DNA of 45,302 nt from the NCBI RefSeq assembly GCF_001545035.1, contig NZ_FCOJ02000059.1, forward strand, positions 1-45,302, given 5' to 3'. This DNA is from Caballeronia glebae. Lineage in GTDB: Bacteria > Pseudomonadota > Gammaproteobacteria > Burkholderiales > Burkholderiaceae. The notes below the pieces were generated by a model, which was not told where the DNA came from, did no database searches, and saw only the letters and a list, made by a program, of their open reading frames with translations. Positions 33,679 through 41,553 of the stretch are shown one piece after another. The first letter of the stretch is position 1; each line of letters opens with the position of its first letter. Made by a program: the position numbers and the translations under genes.

Positions 33679-33707
33679 CGGCTCGCGTCCCGAAGGATCG
33701 CGAGCCG
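33679..33707 (-). terminator. Rho-independent terminator after the chemoreceptor gene
   Basis: A 9-bp stem CGGCTCGCG / CGCGAGCCG with an 11-base loop; read on the minus strand it is followed by TTTGTTATTTG. It lies 26 bases after the chemoreceptor stop codon. The remaining intergenic DNA (33500-33678) shows no gene. Confidence 0.8.
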
Positions 33708-33732
33708 CGCATCATCGAGCCGCGAAACGCGG

Positions 33733-35286
33733 TCAGGCCGTCGCGCGCATGCCTTCGTCAAGACGGAACGTCTCGACCGCCGAGCGCAACGCGCCCGCCT
33801 GATCTTCCAGCGATTGCGCAGCGGCAGCCGCTTCCTCGACGAGCGCCGCGTTCTGTTGCGTCACCTCGTCCATCTGCGTGACGGCGCGCGCCACTTGCTC
33901 GATGCCGCTGCTTTGCTCTTCTGACGCCGCCGCGATCTCGCCCATGATGTCGGTCACGCGCTGCACCGCCGTGCTGATTTCCGTCATCGTGCGGCCCGCT
34001 TCATCGACGAGCGCGGTGCCCGATTGCACGCGATCCACCGAGTTGTCGATCAGTTCCTTGATCTCCTTGGCCGCCGCCGACGAACGCTGCGCGAGCGAGC
34101 GCACTTCGCCTGCCACGACCGCGAAGCCGCGTCCTTCTTCGCCCGCGCGCGCCGCTTCGACAGCCGCGTTCAACGCGAGAATGTTCGTCTGGAACGCGAT
34201 GCCTTCGATGATCGTGATGATGTCCGCGATCTTTGACGAGCTCTGGTTGATCTCGCCCATCGTCGTCACGACCTGCGACACGACATGGCTGCCCTTGCCC
34301 GCGATCTCCGACGCATTCGCCGCCAGCAAGCTAGCCTGGCGCGCATTGTCGGCGTTCTGCTTGACCGTGCCCGTCAGCTCGTCCATGCTCGACGCGGTTT
34401 CCTGCAGCGCCGACGCTTGCTGCTCGGTGCGCGAAGAGAGGTCCACGTTGCCCGCCGCGATCTGCTTGGTGGCGGATGCGATCGATTCGCTGCCGCCGCG
34501 CACCGTGCGCACCGTATCGACGAGGCTCGATTGCATGGTCGCGAGACCGCGCAACAACTGGCCCATTTCGTCGTTCGACGTCACCGTCACGTGGCGGCGC
34601 AGGTCGCCGGTGGCGATTGCATCGAACTGCGCGAGCGCCGCGTCGAGCGGACGCGAAATGCGACGGCGGAGCGACGTCCACGAATAGAACGCGGCGGCGA
34701 CGCCAACGAGAATCGCGACGATGGAGGCGATGCGGAACATGCCGAAGATCTCCTGTCCTTCGTCATAGGCGCCTTTCGCATGGTCGAATTGCAGCTTGCG
34801 CAACTCGACGCCCGTCTTCGCGAAGTCGTTGAACGATGCCTGCATTGCGCTCGCGTCGGCGACGACCTTCTCCTGATCCTTCGCGCGGATATCGGCATAA
34901 CCCTGGTCGATCAGCTTTTGCAGCGCGAGACGCTGCGCACCGAACTTGTCGGCGAGCGCCTTCTCTTCGGGACCTTGCGGCAGGCCGGAGTACTTTGTCC
35001 AGGCGTCGTCGGAGATCTTGCGCATCAGCGCGCCGCGTCCGATCGCATCTTCCGCCGCGGGCGTGCCCACGTTCAGCGCCGCGCGATCGAAGGAAAGGCG
35101 CTCGCGCGCCATGAACATTTCCGCATTGCCGACCGACACCGCGCTCGGCATTTCATTCGTGAAGAGGTCGTGAGCTACGGCGTTGGACCGGCTCATGCCG
35201 ATCAGTCCGACCATGCCGACTGCGATCAGCAGCGCGCTTAGAAGCGTCATGGCCAAGGCCAGTCGGCCTTTGATTGTCGAAAACAT
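33733..35286 (-). CDS. methyl-accepting chemotaxis protein (Tar-like, 4HB sensor)
   Basis: 517 residues. A first membrane helix (about 9-30), a periplasmic four-helix-bundle sensor (~30-185) and a second helix (~190-210) are followed by HAMP (~212-265) and a cytoplasmic signalling domain. The highly conserved hairpin tip is intact (IAFQTNILALNAAVEAARAG, then EEGRGFAVVAGEVR), with methylation helices on both sides. It should signal through CheW/CheA to the flagella. The C-terminus lacks an NWETF-type CheR-docking pentapeptide. The start is MFSTIKGRL, preferred to an upstream ATG because the helix begins there and GAGAG precedes it. The ligand is unknown. Confidence 0.93.
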   Translation of the reverse strand: MFSTIKGRLALAMTLLSALLIAVGMVGLIGMSRSNAVAHDLFTNEMPSAVSVGNAEMFMARERLSFDRAALNVGTPAAEDAIGRGALMRKISDDAWTKYSGLPQGPEEKALADKFGAQRLALQKLIDQGYADIRAKDQEKVVADASAMQASFNDFAKTGVELRKLQFDHAKGAYDEGQEIFGMFRIASIVAILVGVAAAFYSWTSLRRRISRPLDAALAQFDAIATGDLRRHVTVTSNDEMGQLLRGLATMQSSLVDTVRTVRGGSESIASATKQIAAGNVDLSSRTEQQASALQETASSMDELTGTVKQNADNARQASLLAANASEIAGKGSHVVSQVVTTMGEINQSSSKIADIITIIEGIAFQTNILALNAAVEAARAGEEGRGFAVVAGEVRSLAQRSSAAAKEIKELIDNSVDRVQSGTALVDEAGRTMTEISTAVQRVTDIMGEIAAASEEQSSGIEQVARAVTQMDEVTQQNAALVEEAAAAAQSLEDQAGALRSAVETFRLDEGMRATA

Positions 35287-35597
35287 AGATCTCTCAAGGT
35301 GGCTGCATCGCGGGGGCGCCAAGCGCGAGCGGGGACGGCGATGCTTCGCGTGCCGCGCGGCCGGTGAAATCCATCGGCTGGTCTATATAACGACCGCGAG
35401 GCGAAGTCCTTTAGAAATCAATTAAAAACGCGTTTCAAATCGCGCGCGTAGAAAATCCCTATTTACAGGGCTTTTCCGTTACGCGCCGGGGTTGCTTACA
35501 AACGGCTTGGACGGACGAAGTAACGCACGGTCGATCGCTTTTTCCGCGTCGAAAGCCGACCTACACTTCATGCGAACTCACGAAGAGATCAACGCGC
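35287..35597. other. divergent promoter region, chemoreceptor and FUSC-family genes
   Basis: 311 bases without a gene. An A+T-rich stretch (about 35408-35475) with a small CCCTATTTACAGGG hairpin (35457-35470) is the likely promoter zone. I see no convincing sigma-28 flagellar-type promoter for the chemoreceptor. Confidence 0.45.
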
Positions 35598-36596
35598 ATG
35601 TCCGCCGACGCACCGCATCTTCGCATCGCCAGCGAGATCAAGATCTGGCCGCTCGTGCACGCGGCGATCGCGCTGCTGCCGTTCGTCGCGCTTGCGCTCG
35701 CCACCGGCAACGCGCTGTGGATGAAGGCGTCGCTGCTCGCGATCGCCACGACTATCGCGGAAGACCAGCTCGCTTTGAGGCCGCTCGGCGTCGTCGCGCA
35801 CGGGCTCGCGATCATCGCGGGGACCTATGTGCTGCTGCTTGCCGAACTCGTGCCGGCGTTCTTCGTCGTCGCGTGCATGCTGCTTGCGGCGTGCGTGATC
35901 CTGCTCGCGTCGCGCGGGTCGAAATTTCGCGCGCTCGGCAACTGGACTTTCATTCCCGTGCTCGTTCTCGCGAACGAACTGCATGGCGGGCGCACCGTCG
36001 ACGCCTTGTTGCACGCCGCGCCCGCATCGTTGCCTTATCTGTTCGTCGCGCTCGCGCCTGCGATTGTGTCGGCGCATATTCGCTCGCGCGGCAAGTCCGC
36101 GGCGCGCTGGTCGAATCTCGATGATTTCGGCGAACGCGCACCCTTCGGCGAAGATCTCGCGGCGATGCTCGGGAGCGTCGGCATCGCGGCGGCGATGGTC
36201 GTGTACGCTCGCATGGACAACGCGCAATGGGTGATCTGGGGCGCGGCGAGCATCGTCACGGGTTCGGTGGATACGGCGCGCACGAAGCTCCGGAACCGCG
36301 CGTGGGGCGTCATCGCGGGCGTGCCGATCGGCATCGTGCTCGGGCGATTCGTCGTGCCGCATTCGGGCATGGCCGTCACGCTCGCGACGCTCGCCGCGTT
36401 CCTCACGCTCGTTGCGTTCCAGCGTTATGTCGTCGGGTATTTCTTTCGCTGTGTGTTCGTGGCGCTCGCGATCATGCTGGCGAATCAGTCCGCCGCCGAT
36501 GCCTTCGAGCGGCTCACGCATGTGCTCGCGGGCGGCGTGATCGGCATCGTGTGCGTGTTGGGCGCGCATGCCGCGTCACGAAGACTGTCGCGTTGA
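35598..36596 (+). CDS. FUSC-family integral membrane protein
   Basis: 332 residues with roughly nine to ten hydrophobic segments in two blocks separated by a hydrophilic loop (~165-195). The second block carries TKLRNRAWGVIAGVPIGIVLG, the conserved arginine-glycine helix of fusaric acid resistance/YccS-type proteins. It is half the length of full FUSC pumps and lacks their large cytoplasmic domain. Small-molecule or aromatic acid efflux is the family expectation; the substrate is unknown. It ends 3 bases before the convergent DUF2182 gene. Confidence 0.75.
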   Translation: MSADAPHLRIASEIKIWPLVHAAIALLPFVALALATGNALWMKASLLAIATTIAEDQLALRPLGVVAHGLAIIAGTYVLLLAELVPAFFVVACMLLAACVILLASRGSKFRALGNWTFIPVLVLANELHGGRTVDALLHAAPASLPYLFVALAPAIVSAHIRSRGKSAARWSNLDDFGERAPFGEDLAAMLGSVGIAAAMVVYARMDNAQWVIWGAASIVTGSVDTARTKLRNRAWGVIAGVPIGIVLGRFVVPHSGMAVTLATLAAFLTLVAFQRYVVGYFFRCVFVALAIMLANQSAADAFERLTHVLAGGVIGIVCVLGAHAASRRLSR

Positions 36597-36599
36597 AAG

Positions 36600-37361
36600 T
36601 TATCGGACGATCGCCATCGGGACGAGCAGCAGCATTGTTATGCCGATAACCTGCGGGATGCGTTTGAACGATGGCATCGACCGTTCAGCCGTTATCGCCA
36701 GCGCGACGAGTGTCATGACGCGCAGGTCCATCGCGCCGAAGACGAAGAGCGTCGCCGTCAGGCTCGCGCAACACGCGACGCAATGCGTTCCGTGATGCAC
36801 GCCGTCGAGCCATGCGTCGCGCATGTTATCGCGATGCGAAGTCTTGCTGCAGCACGCGAGCCTTCGCGCATGCCACGTCGAGCATTGCAGAGCGCCCGCG
36901 AGCAAAACGACTGCGCCGCTCGCGAACGGAATGCAACGCGCAATCGCCGGCGCACGCATCACGATTTCGGTGAAGAGCGCGCCGAACGCGAAGGCCACGA
37001 CGCCGATCATCGTCCAGACGAAGGCGTAGCCCGCCGCCATGCTGCACGAAGCACGCGTTCCCGCGCGATGACGCCATAGAAGCGGCGCGAACGAAGGCAG
37101 CATCATCGCGGTCATCATCGCGATCCACATGCCGATGAACGCGAGCGCCGCGCGCAGCCATGTGCGCCCGCACATCGGCGTGAAGGCGGGCGAGAGCGTC
37201 CAGCCGCCGGGCATCGGCAGCTCGCCCATCGATGACATCGACCTGTGCATCGCATAAGTCGCGATCACGCTCGCGATGAACACGAGCGCAGCAGTGGCTA
37301 AAAAGCGGCGGCGCGAAACATGCGCGGTCTCGCTTTCGATGATGACGGTGAGCGCGTTCAT
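36600..37361 (-). CDS. DUF2182 integral membrane protein
   Basis: 253 residues with about six membrane helices. The family signature GMWIAMMTAMMLPSFAPLL follows the first loop; a His/Cys-rich segment (DGVHHGTHCVACCASL) lies before the penultimate helix and could bind a metal. A second Cys/His cluster (CSTWHARRLACC) sits in the central loop. The family has no assigned function and is often found beside DUF1326 genes, but none is seen here. GGAAGGA lies before the ATG. It is divergent from the regulator gene at 37461, with 99 bases between them. Confidence 0.85.
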   Translation of the reverse strand: MNALTVIIESETAHVSRRRFLATAALVFIASVIATYAMHRSMSSMGELPMPGGWTLSPAFTPMCGRTWLRAALAFIGMWIAMMTAMMLPSFAPLLWRHRAGTRASCSMAAGYAFVWTMIGVVAFAFGALFTEIVMRAPAIARCIPFASGAVVLLAGALQCSTWHARRLACCSKTSHRDNMRDAWLDGVHHGTHCVACCASLTATLFVFGAMDLRVMTLVALAITAERSMPSFKRIPQVIGITMLLLVPMAIVR

Positions 37362-37460
37362 GATGTCCTTCCCTTGCGTTCGTCGAGTGCGTGTCGGGTA
37401 CGGTGTTAGATTAGGCGCGGGCATGCACGGCAAAGGAGTGACAAGTGTGTCGGGATTCGC

Positions 37461-38681
37461 ATGGATTCGCTGATCACGGCGGCGGCGCGCGCACTCGCGG
37501 CGGGTGATCCGCTCGGCGCGCTGAATCGCATTGCGTTGCGCGAGGATGCGAGCGCGCTCGCGTTGCGCGGCATCGCGATGGCGCAGCTCGGCGACTTCGC
37601 GCGGGCGCGCGCGCTCGTGAAGCGTGCGGCGCGGGCGTTCGGCGCGAAAGCGGTGTTGGCGCGCTCGCGCTGCATCGTCGCCGAAGCGGAAATCGCGCTC
37701 GCATCGCGCGATCTCGCATGGCCCGCGAAGACGCTCGATCACGCGCGCGCGGTTCTCGAAGCGCACGGCGATCACGTGAACGCCGCGCACGCGCGCTATC
37801 TGGAAGTGCGTCGCGCGCTGCTCATCGGACGGATCGACGATGCCGAGCGCATGCTCGCCGCGCTGAATCATGTGACGCTTCCGGCCGCGTTGCGAGCCGC
37901 GCATGAACTCATCGACGCGGGCATCGCGATGCGCCGTCTGCACACGAACGCGGCGCGCGCGGCGCTCGAACGCGCGACGCTGGCCGCGCGCCAGGCCGCG
38001 ATTCCCGCGCTCGCCGCCGAAGTCGAAAGCGCATGGCGTATCTTGAATGCGCCAGCGGCGCGTCTCGTCTCGCAAGGCAATGAGCGGCTGCTTCGGCTCG
38101 ACGAAGTCGAAGCGCTGTTCGCGTCGAATGCGTTCGTCGTCGACGCGTGCCGTCTTTGCGTGCGCGAAAACGGCACGTCGATGTCGCTCGCGACGCGCCC
38201 GGTGCTCTTCACGCTCGCGCGCATGCTCGCGCAAGCGTGGCCCGGCGACGTGCCGCGCGATGCGCTGATCCTGCGCGCGTTTCGCATCAGGGAAGCGGAC
38301 GAGACGCATCGCGCACGGTTGCGCGTCGAGATGGGCAGGCTGCGCACGATGCTGCGCGCGCACGCGAGCATCGACGCGACGCCGCGCGGCTTCGTGCTGA
38401 AGCCGCGTCACGCGCGCGAGGTGGCGGTGCTCGCGCTGCCCGCCGAAGACGAATACGCGCCGCTGCTCGCGTTCCTGGCCGATGGCGAATCGTGGTCCAG
38501 CTCCGCGCTCGCGATCGCGCTCGGCGCGAGCCAGCGCACGGTGCAGCGTTCGCTCGACGCGCTCGCGGCGTGCGGCAAGGTGCAATCGTTCGGACGCGGC
38601 CGCGCGCGCCGCTGGACCACGCCGCCGATGCCCGGATTCACGACGGCCTTGTTACTCCCCGTCGATCTCGCAAGCGATTAG
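37461..38681 (+). CDS. TPR-like protein with two apparent winged-helix DNA-binding domains
   Basis: 406 residues. Residues ~1-210 are Ala-rich antiparallel helices with TPR-like periodicity. Residues ~225-320 read like an OmpR/SARP-type winged helix (RPVLFTLARMLAQAW, then RVEMGRLRTMLRAHA and PRGFVLKPR). Residues ~350-395 are a second helix-turn-helix (SSALAIALGASQRTVQRSLDALAACGKV). It is most likely a transcriptional regulator. The start has no adjacent ribosome-binding site: AAGGAG is ~23 bases upstream, before a short 12-codon frame beginning with GTG. No exact family is recognised. Divergent DUF2182 and downstream propeller genes are candidate targets. Confidence 0.72.
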   Translation: MDSLITAAARALAAGDPLGALNRIALREDASALALRGIAMAQLGDFARARALVKRAARAFGAKAVLARSRCIVAEAEIALASRDLAWPAKTLDHARAVLEAHGDHVNAAHARYLEVRRALLIGRIDDAERMLAALNHVTLPAALRAAHELIDAGIAMRRLHTNAARAALERATLAARQAAIPALAAEVESAWRILNAPAARLVSQGNERLLRLDEVEALFASNAFVVDACRLCVRENGTSMSLATRPVLFTLARMLAQAWPGDVPRDALILRAFRIREADETHRARLRVEMGRLRTMLRAHASIDATPRGFVLKPRHAREVAVLALPAEDEYAPLLAFLADGESWSSSALAIALGASQRTVQRSLDALAACGKVQSFGRGRARRWTTPPMPGFTTALLLPVDLASD

Positions 38682-38713
38682 CATGAAGGCATGACATCAA
38701 CGGGAGAACGGCG

Positions 38714-39352
38714 ATGAAACGCGCCAAGGCGGAAATCATCCGCGAATATGGGCCTTTTCCGGATATCGACGGCGTGCACGGCGTCACGTATGACGGCGAG
38801 CATGTGTGGTTCGCCGCGGGCGATACGCTCAACGCCTTCGATCCCGAGAGCGGCGAGAAGGCGCGTTCACTGAATGTCGCCGCGCACGCGGGCACGGCCT
38901 TCGACGGCGAGCATCTGTTTCAGATCGCCGAGGACCGTATTCAGAAAATCGATCCGAAGACGGGCCGCGTGGTATCGACGATTCCCGCGCCGGGCGGCGG
39001 CGCGGACTCGGGACTCGCGTGGGCCGAGGGCACGCTCTGGGTCGGGCAATACAACGAACGCAAGATTCATCAGATCGATCCGGACGATGGCGCGATCCTG
39101 CGCACCATCGAGTCGAATCGTTTCGTGACGGGCGTGACGTGGATCGACGGTGAACTGTGGCACGCCACGTGGGAAGGCGACGAAAGCGAGTTGCGGCGTA
39201 TCGATCCGCAATCGGGCGACGTCATCGAGCGGCTCGATATGCCCGAAGGCGTGGGCGTGTCGGGGCTCGAATCGGATGGACGCGACCGCTTTTTCTGCGG
39301 CGGCGGGCGCACGGGCAAAGTCCGGGCGGTGCGCAGACCCACGCGCGGTTGA
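38714..39352 (+). CDS. small beta-propeller protein (glutamine cyclotransferase/SMP-30-like repeats)
   Basis: 212 residues with about five repeats of the type G-x-x-V/L-W-x-(G/A)...I/F-D-P-x-x-G, e.g. VTYDGEHVWFAAGDTLNAFDP, QKIDPKTGRVVSTI, HQIDPDDGAILRTI and RRIDPQSGDVIERL. No signal peptide, so cytoplasmic. The repeats recall glutaminyl-peptide cyclotransferase and virginiamycin lyase-like propellers, but no catalytic residue can be assigned. It follows the regulator gene by 32 bases with GGGAGAA before its ATG, and probably shares its transcript. Confidence 0.8.
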   Translation: MKRAKAEIIREYGPFPDIDGVHGVTYDGEHVWFAAGDTLNAFDPESGEKARSLNVAAHAGTAFDGEHLFQIAEDRIQKIDPKTGRVVSTIPAPGGGADSGLAWAEGTLWVGQYNERKIHQIDPDDGAILRTIESNRFVTGVTWIDGELWHATWEGDESELRRIDPQSGDVIERLDMPEGVGVSGLESDGRDRFFCGGGRTGKVRAVRRPTRG

Positions 39353-40095
39353 ACGACCTGCATGGGCGAGGCTTCCGGCCGAGGCGCTTAGCTTTATGCT
39401 GTCGGATTCTCGATAGGAAGGCGAAACTTCAGACAAGGAAAGGCTGGTATCGGCAACGGGCACGCTTTCGCCAGATAGCGAACCTGAATCGCCTGCACCG
39501 ATCTGGTGTACGACTCGGGATCAGCGCGAAAAGGTGGAGCGTATCGAGGTCGTGAACAGCGTGCTACGCGACGTTGGCGCTCACTCGCGCCGAGCAGCGA
39601 AATCGATGCGGCGCTTCTCCGTTGCCGAGAGCTTTTACGGGTGGCCGGGCTTGATGACCTCAGTGCTTTCGCCATTTATCGCTTCGCTGTCATCGTCGCT
39701 TTGACGAGCACATCAACTGTAGACAGCAGCACTCGACTCGACGGACAGCGTCAGTTCATTTCGTCATTCCCAGCTCAATAGCTGCCTTTTCCGTACGAGG
39801 ACGAGGTCAAGCCCGAAACCGCGAAGCGTGCGGCAAAGGCGCATGTTTAAGGTTCGACTCGTCGCGGAGAATCATTCCCATAGTCGGGAGTGGACGGCAG
39901 CTCTGCCGACATTGCCTGACCGGTCGAGTACCGGCTAAGACACATCAACGACAACCCGACGAGCGGTTCAAACGCCGATCAGTGCTGCAAACGCTTGAGG
40001 TCCTGCACACTGAGCTTTGGCAATAGCTGGATGCCGTTCGGGGCATTTCCAGGAACGGGGGCGCATTCGGTAACAGCAAATGCTGCGTCAATCGC
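39353..40095. other. 743-bp stretch with no clear gene, possible decayed DNA at the T6SS border
   Basis: Neither strand shows an intact gene with the host's strong third-position GC bias. The sequence is visibly less GC-biased than the genes to the left. Short coding-like scraps are present. On the plus strand, 39782-39850 encodes LPFPYEDEVKPETAKRAAKA and ends in TAA right after an in-frame TAG. On the minus strand, 38 codons (39979-40095) continue the PAAR reading frame past its stop. A 91-codon open frame (39506-39781, plus) has no recognisable domain and I do not call it. No transposase, tRNA or terminal repeat was recognised. Confidence 0.5.
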
Positions 40096-40371
40096 CTATT
40101 CGTCGAAAATTGTCGAGTGCGCAATCACTCGATTGGCTCCGCGCGGACAGTCGCACATCACGATATCGCCGTCCACCACGCCTCGCGTGCCGCCGAACCC
40201 CCAGTTCGACGCGCTGCCCAGGATCGCCCCGTTCTTGCCGCAGCGAGGACAGGATGCGAGCCCCATGTGACGTGCGATCGGTGTTCCGTCATCGAGCATC
40301 GAGTCGTCGCCGTCCAACACGCGCCCGCCCGTAGTGGTCAGATTTCCCTTCAAGGCCATCATCTTCGCCAT
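40096..40371 (-). CDS. PAAR-domain protein, T6SS spike tip
   Basis: 91 residues. The start LKGNLTTTGGRVLDGDDSM and the Cys/His pattern (ARHMGLASCPRCGKNG, VMCDCPRGANRVIA) match the short PAAR class in which His and Cys bind zinc at the tip of the cone on VgrG. No toxin extension is encoded before the stop. The frame does continue for 38 codons beyond the TAG (to 39979), so the gene may once have been longer. It is the last gene of the tss operon, 28 bases after tssE. Confidence 0.85.
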   Translation of the reverse strand: MAKMMALKGNLTTTGGRVLDGDDSMLDDGTPIARHMGLASCPRCGKNGAILGSASNWGFGGTRGVVDGDIVMCDCPRGANRVIAHSTIFDE

Positions 40372-40399
40372 ACCGCTTTCTCTTTTGTGTGAACCCGAT

Positions 40400-40834
40400 T
40401 CAATACTGGTCCAGCGCCTGTTGCATCATCCTCAACCGCGTCTGGCCATCCGGCGTGAAGTCCGTGCCGAAGCGCACGAGCCCTTCGCGCCGAAGATGAC
40501 ACGCCATCGTGAAACTGAGCAGCATGCCCGGTTCCGGCTTGTTGATCTCGATGTCGATCGACTTCAGACGCGGCTCGTACTCCAGCAATGTCGCCTCGAT
40601 CTCGGTTTTCAACTTATGCGCCGACGCCGGCAGATGCCGGTAAATCTCCGATAGGTCGTCGAGCCCATAATCCGGCAGATGCGCGAGCGCCTTGCGGCGG
40701 CTGTTGAGAATCCGCTGGATGTTGTCCCGCACCGAATAGAAGGTCTGCTCTTCGGGCGAGTGATCGGTGATGGATGTGCCATCGGCGAAGTGTCCGGTGA
40801 TTCGTTCGAAGAGGCCCGGTCCTGCGCGCGTCAT
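40400..40834 (-). CDS. tssE: T6SS baseplate subunit TssE (gp25-like)
   Basis: 144 residues. The gp25/GPW pattern is clear: SVRDNIQRILNSRRKALAHLPDYGLDDL and LKTEIEATLLEYEPRLKSIDIEI, then LSFTMACHLRREG. TssE is part of the wedge of the baseplate on which the contractile sheath assembles. It lies between tssL and the PAAR gene; in many T6SS loci it instead follows hcp. Confidence 0.93.
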   Translation of the reverse strand: MTRAGPGLFERITGHFADGTSITDHSPEEQTFYSVRDNIQRILNSRRKALAHLPDYGLDDLSEIYRHLPASAHKLKTEIEATLLEYEPRLKSIDIEINKPEPGMLLSFTMACHLRREGLVRFGTDFTPDGQTRLRMMQQALDQY

Positions 40835-40881
40835 CGTTTCGCCTCATAGCTGGTTACAGATTTCGTCATACCCGTCTCGCG

Positions 40882-41553
40882 TCAACGTGCCATATGAGCG
40901 ACGGATGCATCCAGCCACCCGTTGATCCCGAACCAGGCCACCCCGATCGCCGCGCAGGCGAGCGCGATGGACGCTAGCGGAGAAATCCGCTGCGTCCACG
41001 CACGCGTGATTGGCGCTTTGACGACGATGGATGCGTCGTCGTCCTCGTCCGTCCTTTGCACGATGCCAAGCCGCGCATCGATCGCCTGTCTGAGCCGCAC
41101 CTTCGCCTCGCCGCCTTCGAGCGCGAGCCGTCCCGTGAAGCCCAGATCCAGCGCCGCGCCGAAGATCGCGAGCAGCGGACGCACGGGCGTCGGCTCTCGC
41201 AGCCGCTCCTGGATGCGCCGCACGAGTTCCTCGCCGGCATCGTTAGTCTTGAATTCATCCAGTTGCAGCGGCCGGCGTTCCCAGGCGTCGCGTTCTTCGC
41301 CTTCGAGGCTGTTCAACGCCGCCTCGTCGAGCAGCGCGCATTGGGCGTACCGGGCGTCCTCGATCACGTCCGGCGGATACCCTTTTGCTTCGAGTTCTGC
41401 AGTCAAGGCATCGATCTGGGCTTTGCACTTCGTTTTCAGGTCGTCCGCGGACTTCTCTGTGCTTTTGTCAGCAAAGTCGGCAACGGTGAGTGCTGTGCCG
41501 CGCAGTGCTACCGGCAGGAGCATCTCATCGGCATTCGATGTCATGCTTTTCAC
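40882..41553 (-). CDS. tssL: T6SS membrane protein TssL (DotU family)
   Basis: About 223 residues. Cytoplasmic DotU domain (DARYAQCALLDEAAL, EELVRRIQERL, RPLLAIFGAALDLGFTGRL) followed by one C-terminal membrane helix (~LASIALACAAIGVAWFGI). Together with TssM and TssJ it forms the envelope anchor; neither is present here. The start is a GTG overlapping the tssK stop as GTGA, so translation is coupled; an ATG three codons later is the alternative. There is no OmpA-like peptidoglycan-binding extension. Confidence 0.92.
   Translation of the reverse strand: MKSMTSNADEMLLPVALRGTALTVADFADKSTEKSADDLKTKCKAQIDALTAELEAKGYPPDVIEDARYAQCALLDEAALNSLEGEERDAWERRPLQLDEFKTNDAGEELVRRIQERLREPTPVRPLLAIFGAALDLGFTGRLALEGGEAKVRLRQAIDARLGIVQRTDEDDDASIVVKAPITRAWTQRISPLASIALACAAIGVAWFGINGWLDASVAHMAR

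Noticed and set aside
35360..35420. Possible sigma-28 (FliA) promoter for the chemoreceptor
   Set aside because: A GCCGATGG resembles the -10 element on the minus strand, but the nearest TAAA is about twice the required distance away.
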